Assembly (NCBI GenBank): GCA_013420905.1
Contig: JAAXNY010000006.1
Span: 248,001-312,000, forward strand
Direction: 5' to 3'
DNA length: 64,000 nt
DNA from: Collybia mongolica
Taxonomy: Eukaryota > Basidiomycota > Agaricomycetes > Agaricales > Clitocybaceae
Shown here: positions 45,824-60,105 of the stretch, in pieces
How positions within the stretch are numbered: the first letter of the stretch is position 1
How the letters are laid out: each line of letters opens with the position of its first letter
Translations under genes and position numbers: made by a program
The notes under the pieces: generated by a model
Seen by the model: only the letters and a program-made list of their open reading frames with translations
Told to the model about the DNA's origin: nothing
The model's database searches: none

Positions 45824-46841
45824 TTTCGACTTGAATATGATGAACATACAGCGCTCACATTAATAATAGTTATGGCTCATCGAATGATCGTTCCGCGTCA
45901 TGTGAAGATTGTTTATTTCCAACTCAATGCGGGGGTGGTTTGGATTTCTTGATGTCAGATTTGAAGGATGCGGGGATCTGTACATAGTGTCTTCCCCGCC
46001 CATGATGGCAGGATCTGAGCCATGTATGTATCAATCTTATTCTATCACAGGATGGGATCTGTCGGCCTAATGATTGGAAAACCTGTGTCATTAAGGGGCT
46101 CGAAGTCATCTCCCCATATCAGTGCCTCAAAGCTACGAGATCTTGGTTTAAATTGTCAAGAAGCAGGTTTAGACCATGAACCATAATACGTCGTGGGATA
46201 GAAGACGCAGAAGTATCTCTCTCATGCGTTAAAACCGAATATGGTTCAAAAGGCATGGAGGGAGGGGGAGAGGTGACATGTCTGAGCCTGCGATTGCGTG
46301 CCCAGTGTTCTTTGGTGGCAACTTCAAATCGTCTCCGTTATTCTTGAGAAGATCCAAATTGTTGACACTTTTGTGATCAATACACGATGCCAGGAGAGTG
46401 GGACAGGAAATGCACAACTATCCCTTCTTCAAAATCGAGAAAGCCAGCTGCTCTATACTTATGGCGTCTTGGTGGCGCATCTCTGAAGGATATTGCGATT
46501 AGTTTGAAACGCATGGTCGGCCGTCGAGATGTCTGTGTCCGCTGGGGTGGTTCTCAAACGTGCCAATGTAGGCGATGGCACAGAAGCCAGAGAGGAGGCC
46601 GTTGATGGGTTAGAACTAATATCGGGTCCTTGGGGTTTTCGATACTTTAAGATAGTGTGTGACGAGAAATAAACTCAATAGAAATAACAAGTATTGACAG
46701 TTGCTGCAAATAGTACCTGGTAACTTCAATCCTCGAAATGGGGAGACCAATTGGATATTCTTAAGAGGTACTTTGGGTGGTCCTTGTATATTTGGTGCCG
46801 AAACATAGGCGCTTCATGTTCGAGCAGATGGAGGAGCAGGT
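45824..46841. other. Intergenic, no gene recognised
   Basis: No recognised family. The border between the array and the conserved block lies here. Confidence 0.4.
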
Positions 46842-47126
46842 GTGCTGAGCTACACAGCGAAAACCTCGTTGGGTCGGACTCGGAAGGGAGCCAAAGAAAA
46901 TGTCACTCGAGTTACGTACATCGTCGTATTGTGGAAAGGGCCGTGGGAGAGTGAAAATTATTTGAAGAGGTCATCCCAATTTAGCCCACCATGGGTACCC
47001 AGTGAGAAACTTATTACAAGTCTCAATGTTTATGTTAATGCGAGAGCGACGGCAGTGACGAAGAATCCGACTGGGAGGACCCATCTCATGGTAAGTTCTT
47101 CTACAAGGCTCAACGTGGGCCTCTAG

Positions 47127-47842
47127 CTCATCGCAAAAACACCAGAACTATACCCCTTCGGTGACGACTTCAACTGCGCTGGTGTTTTTCGCGCGGATTT
47201 CGTGGAACTCAAGAACAAGATAAGCGTTGCACGAGGAGGGAAACTTGACGAGGTGGTCAGAGCCCTTATTGTAGAACATTTGCATGTCCTTAATGCAGTA
47301 ACGACTACGTTTCCTGCAAACTGGCCAGAGCACCTGCGAATACGGTACGACAAAGCTTTGAGCGACTCTGAACGTCAAGGCCCACCCGACCGCTTTGAGG
47401 CTGGAAGGCTGGAACATTATATTGAAATGCATGCGATCTACAAGACTGCTGCAGAGGCCATAATTGCTGCTGATGCAGCATTCCAGGATAAGAAGGCCGC
47501 TGCGGCGAAAAAAGGTATTTTGGGCGACTGTGATAGGGAATGGATCATAGAAGTGTTGGATACACACTATGGATACTGGGAGAATAATTTAAAGAAGGAG
47601 AAGCATCACGAGCTACATGTCCTGTGGCTGAAGGAGCATGGAGAAACGGCCGAGTTTGACCAGGAAAAAATGCTTGCGTTCTGGCGGGAAAGGCAAACCA
47701 AACTGGCTGCTGAAGGCTCGAGTTCAGTGATGTCGAAGAGTGAGAAGACGTGAGTCTCCCTTTCGTTGCTCGCGTTTCTTTGTTCTGAATCTGTCCTCTT
47801 TTCAGCAAGAAAAGCGGATTTTTCAAGAAGCTATTTAAATGA
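47127..47842 (+). CDS. Unknown protein with basic amphipathic C-terminus, 5' exons unresolved
   Basis: Two exons are clear: 47127-47749 (preceded by an acceptor CTCTAG) and 47806-47842. They encode PELYPFGDDFNCAGVFRADF, a helical middle (LDEVVRALIVEHLHVLNAV, EHLRIRYDKALSDSERQGPP, LEHYIEMHAIYKTAAEAIIA), Lys/Glu-rich helices and the end KKSGFFKKLFK. I do not recognise the family. Upstream, a GTAAGT donor at 47091 would give a 36-nt intron, short for this genome. One phase of the sequence just before it is strikingly acidic (ESDGSDEESDWEDPSH) but does not join in frame. The start is therefore unknown. Confidence 0.6.
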
Positions 47843-48313
47843 TGACTTAAGCTCAGTTGTACGTACAAGGTATTCATACTACTTGATGCCTAGTTTTCCG
47901 ATTTTGCTATAAATACCACAACGGCAAGGCTATAACCGGGTTGCTACACCAATGCTCTTCACGCGAGTGTGGCACAATATTAGCGTCTACAGACTTTGCT
48001 GAGTAGGCGCTGTAAAATTCTGTCGCGCATACTGGCAGTGCGAAGCTGAGTTGTCGAGTCTTGGAAGATCACGACTTAGGGCGAAATGTTTTATTGTGTA
48101 AAAATCTAATCTAAACTAAACATCTAATCTAATCTAACTAATCTATGGCGACATCGTAACGTCGATCACAAATGAGTCAAAAGAAAAAAACTCTTGCCGT
48201 CGTACGTTATTATCACATTTTCCCATTATTAAACCGTTTGTGTAGAACCGAAGAGGTATACACACGACTCGTACCCTTCATTCTGGGGACCTTTGAGTTT
48301 TGAGCAGCCTCAA
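47843..48313. other. Intergenic with TCTAA-type repeats
   Basis: At 48106-48145 there is a short imperfect array of TCTAA/ACTAA units. Nothing else is supported. Confidence 0.6.
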
Positions 48314-49902
<1,589 letters not shown>

Positions 49903-50653
49903 GGGCGTAGGGTAGATTTATTCTTATGTATGGGGTTCCATCCACAATTTAAGATCGGTCATAAGCTTTGTCTTCAAAATGGAATAAAGCTTCACGGGTA
50001 TCCTGGAACGTTGAACACCTGAAAATTGAGCTTAATGAACATGTGCAATGGCAGCATGAATCCTCTTGAGTTTATGGAAAGCACGCGTTTAAACTTGTAT
50101 GGAAATATATCTCGTTAGATCTAAGTAGCCTACATTTTCAGTTGTTCGTTGAGCAGGAAAATATCGCTGAGGGGTATAACTATGCACCTCAAAACATGTC
50201 CCAAAAATCACTGCATCCTGTTCTTCCTTGCAATGGACATCTTTCCGTCACTTATCCCTTCCTTCCAAACCTTTTCTCCTTTGTCATAGCGACTTTTGAG
50301 AATTTCGTGGTAGAAAGGGAACATGTACCAAAATATCGGCAAACAAATTCGCGTTCCTCAACTGTCGCGGCCACCCAACAACCAGCTTGTATAAAAGCTC
50401 GCGCAAGCCTCGTTTCCACCGCGCAGCAGCAGGTAAGGGTTTATACGATAAGTGCGTATCTTTTCTGTATCATCTCCGCACAATGTTGTCTGAGAACGGT
50501 CTCTTCCAGCATTATTTTACGAACCACCGTCGGACTCCTTCCCGGCAACGACTGGGAGTGCTTTCAGCTATCTGGGGAAGAGCAAGTTCGAGATCGAGTC
50601 GGAAGTCTATCAATTCTATTGCGGATTCTCTGCCGCCTGCACCTTTGGAGGAA
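49903..50653. other. Intergenic and leader of the dynein gene
   Basis: Contains the MET2 3' flank. A TATA box (50390-50396) and an in-frame upstream ATG at 50483 precede the start chosen for the dynein gene. Confidence 0.5.
50390..50396 (+). promoter_or_regulatory. TATA box, dynein tail gene
   Basis: TATAAAA, about 260 bp upstream of the chosen ATG (50654) and about 90 bp upstream of the alternative in-frame ATG (50483). Its position favours transcription beginning near 50420, which leaves both starts possible. Confidence 0.45.
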
Positions 50654-53600
50654 ATGGAAGCGCCTGTGATCACCAACGGCAACGGCGACGTGCCCACCGA
50701 GACCACGCCAGTCGTGGTCTTTGACGCCGAAATATTTCGCTCATATCTACTAGCGCTGCTGCCACCTGTGATTGGGGCTATGCCTGAGGAGTTGGACGCC
50801 TTATTCGATGATGAATTCGACGAGCGCGTGGCTCGGTTCGCGGCAGATTCTGGAGGGCCGTTGTATGTTGTAAAAACGAAAGAAGAATCATCTCCTGAAG
50901 GTGGTTTCTTCATATGAACGGTCATATTTATTCTAAATCAATATCTCAGATGAGCTACCACCAACGTACCACTATCATTTAACGCCACACCTCACATACC
51001 ACCCATTGAACGTAACGACGCTCGCGTTGATCAAGCGGGGGACAACACTGGACCCTCTAACACCGCTCGCGTCTCAACTGCATTTTTTGAACTTGTTTGG
51101 GGGGGACGAGACACCGTATGAGAGTTTACATGCTGTCGTGAGCCACGGGGTGAAACCGTGGTTTGACGCGTTCGTGGGGGCACGGGCAGGGCAGAAAGAT
51201 GGGGATTCGAGAATGGGTGAGTGGTGTACTGATTGAAATTCCTGAGCTAATCTGATCTACGTTACAGGTATACCCATGACGAAGAAGAAGTTTGCAGAAC
51301 TGGAGCTATCGTTGCTTCATCTCCAGCAAAACGTTGAGATCCCGGAAACGCATCTCATCATCCACCCTGTCATCCAAAGGGCAGTTGAACAGGTGTGTTT
51401 AACTAGAGTTTAGCACCGTCATATTCACGAACCCTTCCTAGGCCCTCGCAGCGAATACACAGCCGAATATATCCCATATACCTCAAAAGCTCCTTGGGGA
51501 TTCGACCTTTCTGAACTCTCTTCACGGTCACGTAAACTCGTGGATCAAGGCCATCCAAGCCGTGACAAAACTCACCCGCGATGTCGTGTCTGGTACCGCG
51601 TCGCAAGAGATCAACTTCTGGCTCAGTCTGGAGCGCGCACTAGATGGGATTGAGGCGCAGCTGCGGACGGACGAAGTGAATATGGTGATAAATTGCTTGA
51701 GGAACGCGAAGCGGTTCCGAGCAACAGTCAGTTTCATTGCAGACACTGGCCTGAAAGATGCGACGGATCTTGGTGAGTTCTGCATTAACGGTCTCTGAAA
51801 CATCACCAACCTGTTGCCCATCTTGATAGTACATAAGTACAACCAACTGATGAAAGACTTCCCCCTCAACGAACTACTCTCTGCCACGGACCTTGACAAG
51901 GTCCAAGAATCTCTTGTTCTTATTTTTGGACACATCAACCGCAAACTTAAGCTCTCGCCCTACCCCATCCGACGTGCCCTTCCCCTAGTCGAAGCCATCT
52001 CTCGCGACTTTAACGACCAGCTCCTACGTATCCTCACCTCCCACCGCCTGCCCTATACCCCATATGAGACATTCGACCGGCTCCTCTCGCAAACGACGCA
52101 AATCTTCCAAACATGGGACGACCTGATCAAGGAGTTCACCACTGTAGCGCGTGATGTAGCCAGGAAGAGGTCGGAGAAGTTTATCCCCATTAAGATTGTA
52201 GCCGCACACGCGAAGCTACAGGAGAGGACGAGATACCTAAGAGATTGGAGGAAGCAACATGAGCAGCTGGCGGTTATGACGGGCCCGACGAAGGGGCTAG
52301 GGGGAGTCGGGATGGAAGTAGGGGGTATGGACATGGAGGAAGAGGTCAAGGAGGCATACGAGGTTGTCAAGCGTATTGACGTGCTGGATGTATCTGTTGG
52401 TGAGTTCCGAATGGCGTGGATTATTGGCGGATAGTCTTTTGATTCTGTCGTTCCGAAGATGGCACGGAGATCTGGGTGGCAGCTGAGAACGCGTACAATG
52501 AGCGGGTATCGCGGGTGGAGAACCAGATTATCGCGAGGTTGCGAGATCGCCTTGGGACCGCCAGGAATGCAAATGAGATGTTTAGGGTGTTCTCGAAATT
52601 CAATGCTCTGTTCGTGAGACCCAAGGTCTGTTTACGTTCCTTAATTGTCTTTGTACGCTACCAATGTTCCTGGTCCAACTAGATTCGGGGTGCCATCCAA
52701 GAGTATCAAACGCAGCTCATTGATTCAGTCAAGGAAGATATTAAGCACCTACATGACAAGGTATATTTTCGGTGGTTGCATTGGTGTATTGGCGACTAAA
52801 GTCATCCAACGCTTTCCAGTTCAAGACACAATATCGTTTCTCCGAGGCCTACCACATGGCACAAATGCGCGACCTCCCACCAATCGCAGGGGCCATCATT
52901 TGGGCGCGCCAGATCGAGCGGCAGCTCGTAACTTACATGAAACGCGTGGAGGACGTCCTCGGCAAAGGCTGGGAGCTCTACGCGGAGGGACAGAAGCTCC
53001 AGTCGGAGAGTGCCGCGTTCCGCAAGAAGCTCGACACGCGTCCAGTATACGATGCATGGCTGCATGATATCAATCGGCGGAACATGGGCGTTGATGGGCG
53101 GCTGTTCGAGATTGTGCGTCTGCGCGGGGGCGGGTTCCAGCTTGCGGTCAATTTCGACCCGCAGATTATCACGTTGTTTAAGGAGGTCCGGAATCTGCTC
53201 TGGCTGGGCTTCCAGGTCCCGCATGCGATCACGAACATGGCGAAGGACGCGAAGAGGGTGTACCCGCATGCGGTGAGCTTGATGGAGACGGTGAGGACGT
53301 ATGGCCAGACGCTGGATCTGGTGGAGCACAATAAGGGCATTGAGTGGTTGGTGGCGGAGTACAGGAATGAATCACAACGGATGATCACGAAAGGTAAGCC
53401 CTTTGCAGTGAAGTTTTCTGGAGGTGCGTTACTGACACCGTCTTCATCACCTCAGGCATGAACATCCGTTGGGACTACTTTGTGAACCAGTACGACACCA
53501 GTCGATATGTAGCAAATGCGGATGGGCGGAATGATCGGCACATTCAGTTTGTTCGTGAATTTGCCAGCGTGGTGTCAGTCCTTCAGGTAAGTCGTACTTT

Positions 53601-54871
53601 CTTGGTGTGGTGCAATAGGGTAATTAAACCCAAAATCAACCCCATAGGATAAAACAAATAGCGTGATCGATCTTTATAAAGACATAGTTCGTGCTGTGGA
53701 AGATCTTGCGACTTGTTCTTACACCGTCGAGGCTTTCTCAGATTTACTTGGAAAGATCCAGGCTGCAGTGAGTCCAACATTTTGCAATGTCAAGTGTCTG
53801 GAATACGAGGACATTGTAGATCGATCGCCTGAACCTGGAGGGGTATGCCAATCTCGAACACTGGGTTGCCGAGCTCGACCAGAGGATCGAGGGCATCCTG
53901 TTGCAGCGCCTGACACAGATCATCCAAGTATGGTGCACGGAGTTCGATAGGACAGACGACGGTGACACTCGACGAGACCTTCCTTTGCGAGATATCACAA
54001 ATAAGCGACGTGGTGATAAGCGGCAGAAAGAAGAAAAGGTATTTCCGCGTCTTAGCATCTACAGTAGGCGACGCATTGACCAGTGGCGTAGTTCATGGAA
54101 GTGCACATGGTCGTGAAACCGATCGTTCATGAAATGCGAATCCAGAACCAAGTGATCTTCCTAGACCCGCCTATAGAATATGCACGTTCAGTGTGGATAC
54201 GACAACTGCATGATTGGATCGGTATGGATTCTTTTTTCTTTTTTCTTTTCTGCCAAGTAGCCATTCTGATGTATTGACACCACAGGGATTGTATGTCGGC
54301 TACGCCGGATACAGAGCTCTCGTTACGAAATTGGACTCCAAATGCAAGGCGCAACGATCGCGGAAACAACATATACCTCTCTCGTACGTGTTTCATCGCT
54401 CCCATTCTCCACATACCTACCCCATTTTCCTTACAGCTAACGCAATTCTCCGACAAAACTCTCGAGCGGCCATTCGCTCTCATCGAGACCAAAGTCCAAC
54501 AAATACAAGTATATGTCGGACAATGGCTCCAGTTCCAGTCGCTCTGGGATCTCGAGGCCGAGCATGTGTTCAACCGGCTCGGCGACTCCTTGGGGAACTG
54601 GCAAAACCTGCTGACAGACATCAAAAAGAAGCGGGCGACGTTCGATACCTCGGAGACATCCAAGTCGTTCGGCGTTGCCGTGATCGAGTACGAGCAGGTG
54701 CAGGCGAGGGTGAACGCCAAGTACGACTCGTGGCAGCGGGACATCCTCAGCAAGTTTGGGCTCAAGCTCGGCGCGCAGATGAAGGAGATGCACGCGGCCA
54801 TCTTGAAGGCGAGGAACGACTTGGAGCACCACTCGATAGAAGGCCTGGTGGGCGGTGCGCGGAGGTTCTGA
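50654..54871 (+). CDS. dhc1: Cytoplasmic dynein heavy chain, tail half (split gene)
   Basis: Fourteen exons (50654-50900, 50950-51216, 51268-51392, 51442-51772, 51830-52399, 52459-52625, 52683-52760, 52820-53393, 53456-53586, 53648-53767, 53820-54038, 54092-54221, 54286-54383, 54437-54871) join to exactly 1164 codons. The protein is the heavy-chain tail (DHC N-terminal region 1 and beyond), which dimerises and binds intermediate chains. Diagnostic blocks: [113 protein letters not shown]. It stops six residues later (VGGARRF is the end), where a full chain would continue to the linker and six AAA domains. No motor sequence lies downstream. Agaricomycetes are known to encode this chain in two genes. 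An upstream in-frame ATG (50483) could add 57 residues. Confidence 0.93.
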
Positions 54872-55745
54872 TGACCTTTTTTTGTTTTTGTTTTTATTTT
54901 ATATCCACCTGTTTCTTTGTTTTCCGTTCCAGTCCTTTCGTTTATCGCTCACGAATTATCCTCTGTCACTCATTCACCTCACACGTTCTATGTCTCCTCG
55001 CATCTTCTTTTTCCCCTTCCTCCGCATCGTCTTACGTGTATTGGATTTAATATGCCGTCTAAATAATAGCCGTAATGATTCCTAGCCCCCTCACTGCGAC
55101 AAATGAATGCATAACATACATATGAGAGCCCCCTCCCCCCATCAAAGTAAAACAAATTTACATGGTCCGTGCGCGCAGAGTCCGTATATAAAGAAGACCC
55201 CGGACGTGTGAAAAATTCTTCATCTCTTGTGCTCGGGCATGTACTGTCGCCAGTGAGGTTTCTACCGAGGCACAGTCTTTTTGCTGATTGCAAATTATAC
55301 ATCCGAACCCGTCTGTCAGCTTCGGCTTTCAGCAATTTTTGGAAAAACTTAACCCCCATCCCCCCCACCCCCGACACTTTGGGTTTTGCTCTGCGTGATG
55401 GCATTTTGAGTGCTTGAAGGAGCTGGATTGATTATGTAGAAGTCTTCTGTAGTATATGATTCTGGAAATAAACGTGCAGTGAATTCTCATCTATATGTTC
55501 AGTGGTCTGTCTTGAAGGAAACAAAAATTATGTTGAATAAAGCCATTTCCAAAGATATTGGTTCAGGTGGCACCAAAGTCAACATCAACTTGAAGGTATC
55601 CAATTTATCCTGGAACCAGGAATCTGTGCCATCGAGCTCTTTGTAAACATATATAACCTGCATCACCCCATCCTCTGTACATGTACGAAGTATAGATACA
55701 TTACTTGTATTCTTTTAGTATATAAGTCCTAAACATCTCCCACTA
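54872..55745. other. Convergent intergenic region
   Basis: The 3' flanks of the dynein tail gene and of the E2 gene. No dynein motor sequence and no other gene is seen. Confidence 0.6.
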
Positions 55746-57484
55746 CTAAACACTATCCGCAATCAACCTCTCAGGAGCCTCTACATACGCCCTCCAGCAC
55801 TCCACAAACGCCGCCAGCTCCGCACCCTCCACGACACGATGGTCCGCGCTCCAGCTAACACCCAACTTCAGCCGGCGCTCGCCGCTCCCATCCCCGCGGT
55901 CCACATCCCACACCCACTTGGCACGGCCCAGCGCAACGATCGCGACGCCGCCCCCGGGCACCAGCACCGGCGACGCATAGTCCCCGGCACCCAGTGCACC
56001 GACGTTCGACACCGTGACCGTGCCGCCGCGCTTCGGCATCTCCGCGGGGGACAGCCCGCACGGCGTCTGGCGTCCGAGGTGCGAGAGGTGCTTCAGGCGC
56101 GCAGAGAGCGCGTAGACGGAGTGCGTGTCGACGTGCTGAAGTGTCGGTGAGTAGAGCCCCGTGGGCGTTGAGAGCGCGACGCTGATGTCGGCGTGCGGGC
56201 GGACCGTGAGCGTCGGTTTGGCGGACGGGGAGGCGCCGGCTGCGAGTGGGGTGATGGAGGAGCGGAGGAGGGGCCACTCGACCATTGCTTTTGAGAGGGT
56301 CTTGAGGAGGATGGGGAGGTAGGTGAGGCGGGTGTATTGGTGGGATTCGGGGACTTGGGCCGGGAAGGGCGCGGGGAAGATGGCAGAGGGGTTGACTGCG
56401 AGAGGGGCGCGGGGTGTGAGGGGAGTCGGGAGGAAATGATGGGGTATATGCGCGTTGAGTGTTGGGAGAATGTTGTGCAATGCAGTAATATCCAGTGTCG
56501 TTGAGTATCTAAAGCATCAGGGGTAAACCCTCAATGCAATTGAAGTAAGCAGAAGTAACGCACCCGAAATGAGGAATTTCCAAGCTCTGTAGCCGTCGAG
56601 GTGTGAATGGAATGAACATTGAGTGTAGCGTAATAACGTACCTTAACCATAGCTTTCCACATGCCATAGCGCGTCCTGCCAAGCTCCACAACCACGTCCT
56701 GCCCGAGGTCCACCGCCTGGGTCTGCTGGGCAGCAGGAGGCTTGCTCGCCCCGGAAAGATACGCCTCCACATCGCGCTTCTCCACCCTCCCGCCCTTTCC
56801 AGAGCCCGGCATCAACTGCGCAAGCTCAACACCGCTCACGCGCGCAAAGTGGCGAACGGACGGCGCAGCGAGGACGTCCTGCTGCCCCGCGCTCCCCACC
56901 GGTGCGGTGTAGTTCGGGTCCAGCGGGTGCAGGCGACGCGGGGCTTCGGGCTTGGCTTCTTCTACCCGGGGTTCAGGTGCAGGTGGGGGCGGGGCCTGCT
57001 GGGCAGCGGCTGGGGCCGCCGCCGGGGTCGCCTCTGGCGTCGGTGTGACTGGTTCCCCGGCTGCTGGGTCAACACCCTCGACGGCCTCTTCGTCGACCTC
57101 GATGAGGCAGAGCCCAGCACCGACCTTCGCGACCTCGCCCTCCTGGACCAACAACTCCTTGATCACGCCGTCAAACGGACTGGTTATCTCCACGCTGGCC
57201 TTGTCGCTCTGCACCTCGCACAGCGGGTCGAAGGCCTGTATTTTATGTGTGGGCTTCACGCTCCTGCGAGGGGTTGAAAAACATTACTTTGAGCGGTGGA
57301 GAAGGTCCGGCCGGAACATGGGGACGCACCATTTTATGACCTCGCACTCTGTGATGCCCTCGCCGATATCGGCGAGCTTGAACTTCTGGATGACCTTTTT
57401 GGAGGCCCAGGATGTGGGTGTGGTGTGGAAGTAGGAAACGAGAGAGGGACGGCCGAGCAGACGGCGGAGCGGGCGCACGAACAT
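55746..57484 (-). CDS. DBT: Branched-chain alpha-keto acid dehydrogenase E2 (lipoamide acyltransferase)
   Basis: The mitochondrial core of the complex that oxidises 2-oxo acids from Leu, Ile and Val. The exons 57484-57330, 57263-56642, 56586-56564 (23 nt) and 56508-55746 give 520 residues. The N-terminus MFVRPLRRLLGRPSLVSYFH is an Arg-rich mitochondrial presequence. The lipoyl domain (about 35-113) has its lipoylated Lys73 in EVQSDKASVEI. An Ala/Pro-rich linker follows, then the peripheral subunit-binding domain at 183-221 (APSVRHFARVSGVELAQLMP). The catalytic domain begins SLEIPHFGYSTTLDITAL and ends with SWSADHRVVEGAELAAF. Catalytic His490 is present, but the usual Asp of DHRxxDG is Glu494. 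The rest matches BCKDH E2 rather than pyruvate or oxoglutarate E2. It is convergent with the dynein gene. Confidence 0.93.
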
Positions 57485-57643
57485 GGTGGTGGAAGGAGAC
57501 CAGCGCTTAGGGTTAGGTTCACGGCTTTTGTAGATAGATAGATCCGTATCTTTTTATATGTAATTTCTGGGGCTACAATCCTTACACCGCTACGCGTCGG
57601 ATCATGTAAAACAACTCGGGACACAGATGGAAGCAATACTCAG

Positions 57644-58733
57644 TCAAAAATTATACTTTTTCCGTGCCCGCCACTCGACAAACGAGGGACATATCCAGTA
57701 CAACAAGTGGGCGAGCCGCATCGTGCCAGGCATAAATACCATCCTTTCCCGCGTGTCCACCGCCTCGATACAACGGATCGCCACATCCTCCCTTTTCAGC
57801 CCAAATTTATTCGGATCCATTTCACGGACGGGCCCTTTATCGACTGCCGAGCTGCGGAAGTCGCCCTCGACCGTCGACGGGGCGCAGAACGAAAACGCTA
57901 TTGATGGATGTTCGATCGACAGGGCTTGGTAGAGCACGAGCGACGCTGCCTTGGTCGAGGCGTAGAGCGCACGTGTGGGGGCGGGAATTAGCGCTGCAAG
58001 AGAAGAGACGAGAAGGATTGAGGGTGCTTGGGACGTTGCTGTCAGGAGGGGAGTCTACAGAGGCGTCAGCATAGCACTGGCGCGTATTTAAAATAGATAG
58101 GATCAACGCACAAAGGTGATGGCCGCTACCAGTGGCCCGACGTAATTCCCGCGTGTCGCTGCAGCAGTGACGGCGACTGCGGACTTGATTCCCTCCTTCG
58201 TGGGCTGCGCAGGCGTGAACGTCGTACCATGAACCTCCACTCCCGCAAGAGACATCAGAGGCTGCAGCGCAGACACACCCGCCGCCACAATAAGAGTATC
58301 AATACCACTCCACTCTGTGTTCTAGATGAGCACGGGTAATTATAGTCCGTCGCAGCTAAGTTGACTAACCGTTTTGTAAAATACTGCGCACGCGAACCAT
58401 ATCGTCGATATCAGCAAAGTCACCCGAGATGCCGATGATCCTCGACGATCCATAGCTCGAGCTTAGTGTCCCGCGCATCCGGCATTCACCCACCACCTCC
58501 TCCACCTTTCCCTCCCGCCGTCCCACGACGCACACCCGGGCGCCGCGCTGCGAGTACTCCAGGGCGATGCTACGGCCAATTCCGCTAGACGCCCCTAAAA
58601 CGAGCACCCGTTCGTCAATTTTGGCAATTTTGGAGATGCGTTTCGGGCGTCGAAGGATGAACCTGTGAAACGTGAGGAAGAGGGGAATGATGGCGAGAAT
58701 TGCTAGGCCCTGACGACTGATTCCATTGGCCAT
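57644..58733 (-). CDS. Membrane-anchored short-chain dehydrogenase/reductase
   Basis: Exons 58733-58370, 58314-58112 and 58054-57644 give 325 residues. An N-terminal helix (LAILAIIPLFLTFHRFIL) suggests ER or lipid-droplet anchoring. The Rossmann motif GASSGIG is at 47-53, followed by RGARVCVVGRR. The catalytic site is Ser206/207 (LLVSSLAAL), Tyr220 and Lys224 (LYASTKAA), in classical SDR spacing. DTLIVAAGVSAL replaces the usual NNAG region, so the structural NAG motif is changed to AAG, and a stretch of about 20 residues after it (PAQPTKEGIKSAV) looks inserted. It resembles the 11-beta-HSD/DHRS7/ketosphinganine-reductase side of the superfamily; the substrate is not predictable. Confidence 0.88.
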
Positions 58734-60105
58734 CGTGTCTTGACCGCAGGTACTTGTGCGGGGCGACGTGGCGAAGGCGTAGAAAAAGTGAACATACCAT
58801 GGACACTTGTCATTTTTGCAACGTGATTGGATGCGAACCTGACTTAGCAGATATCACATGCGAGGTAAAACCTAGGTAGGCATATTATTTAATTATTAAC
58901 GAAGAAAAGGGCGATGTCAAAGCCACCACCTCGATACTCTCTTGGTGAATACTATCATAATCAACCCCTTCGCTCTTTACAGAAAATAGGATCATCAGGC
59001 AAAAACACGCTGCAGACAACACCAAACTCGCTCCATCAACAAAAAAAACCAGGTCGAATCCACGAGGCACCCCATATTATCACCACCCCTTGTCACATAC
59101 AATCACCTACCTGGGCCCACCATGCGCCGAGGGAACAAACTTTGGCGGATCGCTGTTACCGCGAAGCAATTACCCTTGGTCCTGAGGGAATTACCTTCAC
59201 CGATGGCGTTCGAACCGTGCTTGGGAAGCATATATGATGTACCATCGCCCCGGTCGACCCTGTTATCAGTCCGGCGTTGCCGCGGGTCCCCCCTGGCATA
59301 CTGTCTTCAAGGGTATCGATGAATTCGAATAACCCCCCCCCCCCCCAAGTCGAGCTTAGGTGCTAGATCTTAAATAGAGGAACTATCTAGTGGAGAAAAC
59401 GAAATGTAGGTGTCTTGCAACCTGGGAGAAAGCCTAAAGACGAAACTCTCGTCCTGTATATCCGAGGACGAATAGATTCCGGATCCCGTACGCTTCATAG
59501 ACCGCAAGTTTCCTTTCCCGCGAGCAAACTCAACAGAGAACAATATTTGGCTCTGGATAATCCTGGTAACGGATATCCATCCAACCGACGACGATGGTCC
59601 ATGGAAGCTGTAACTTCGCGGGTGGCATCAGCATGATCTATCTTCCCAGGCATCTGTGTCGCTAGTAGGAACATTCTCTATTCTAGGCCTAGTATCGCGG
59701 ACCTGTGCCTTGGAGAATAATACAACGGCAGAGTGACCAGGACCACTTCAGGCACTACAGTGTACCTTCCTCTCCAGCCACAACGGCAACTGCTCTTCTC
59801 TCTCCGAGCGGCCGTAACCCGCCTGTCCGATACGAACCTGACATCCAGGCTTCACTTGTCCCTGAAAAATATCTGGACCCCCGGCCATTAAACACAAACA
59901 CGGAGTTCAATATCGCGCGTTTTCATAACGAAAAAGAGTCCACATGGTACAGACTGTATGCCTCGGCGTGAAAGGTCACTCTATCTCAAGCCATGGTGCC
60001 TGCACAGCAACCCACTTCACCGATGCCGCGTTATGTGCATCACTCACGTATGTCTTTGTCTTCCAGGCTCTGCCCTGCACCCGAAATCAATATGACCATG
60101 ATAAA
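58734..60105. other. Intergenic, no gene recognised
   Basis: Scattered short plus-strand frames (59415-59636, 59705-59971) without recognisable domains. A C-run of 16 lies at 59331-59346. Confidence 0.45.

Noticed and set aside
46000..46700. Possible gene between T5 and the orphan gene
   Set aside because: The frames are short, lack splice support and resemble none of the families in the window.
48106..48145. Telomere-like repeat (TCTAA units)
   Set aside because: Units are irregular, not TTAGGG, and lie between ordinary genes.
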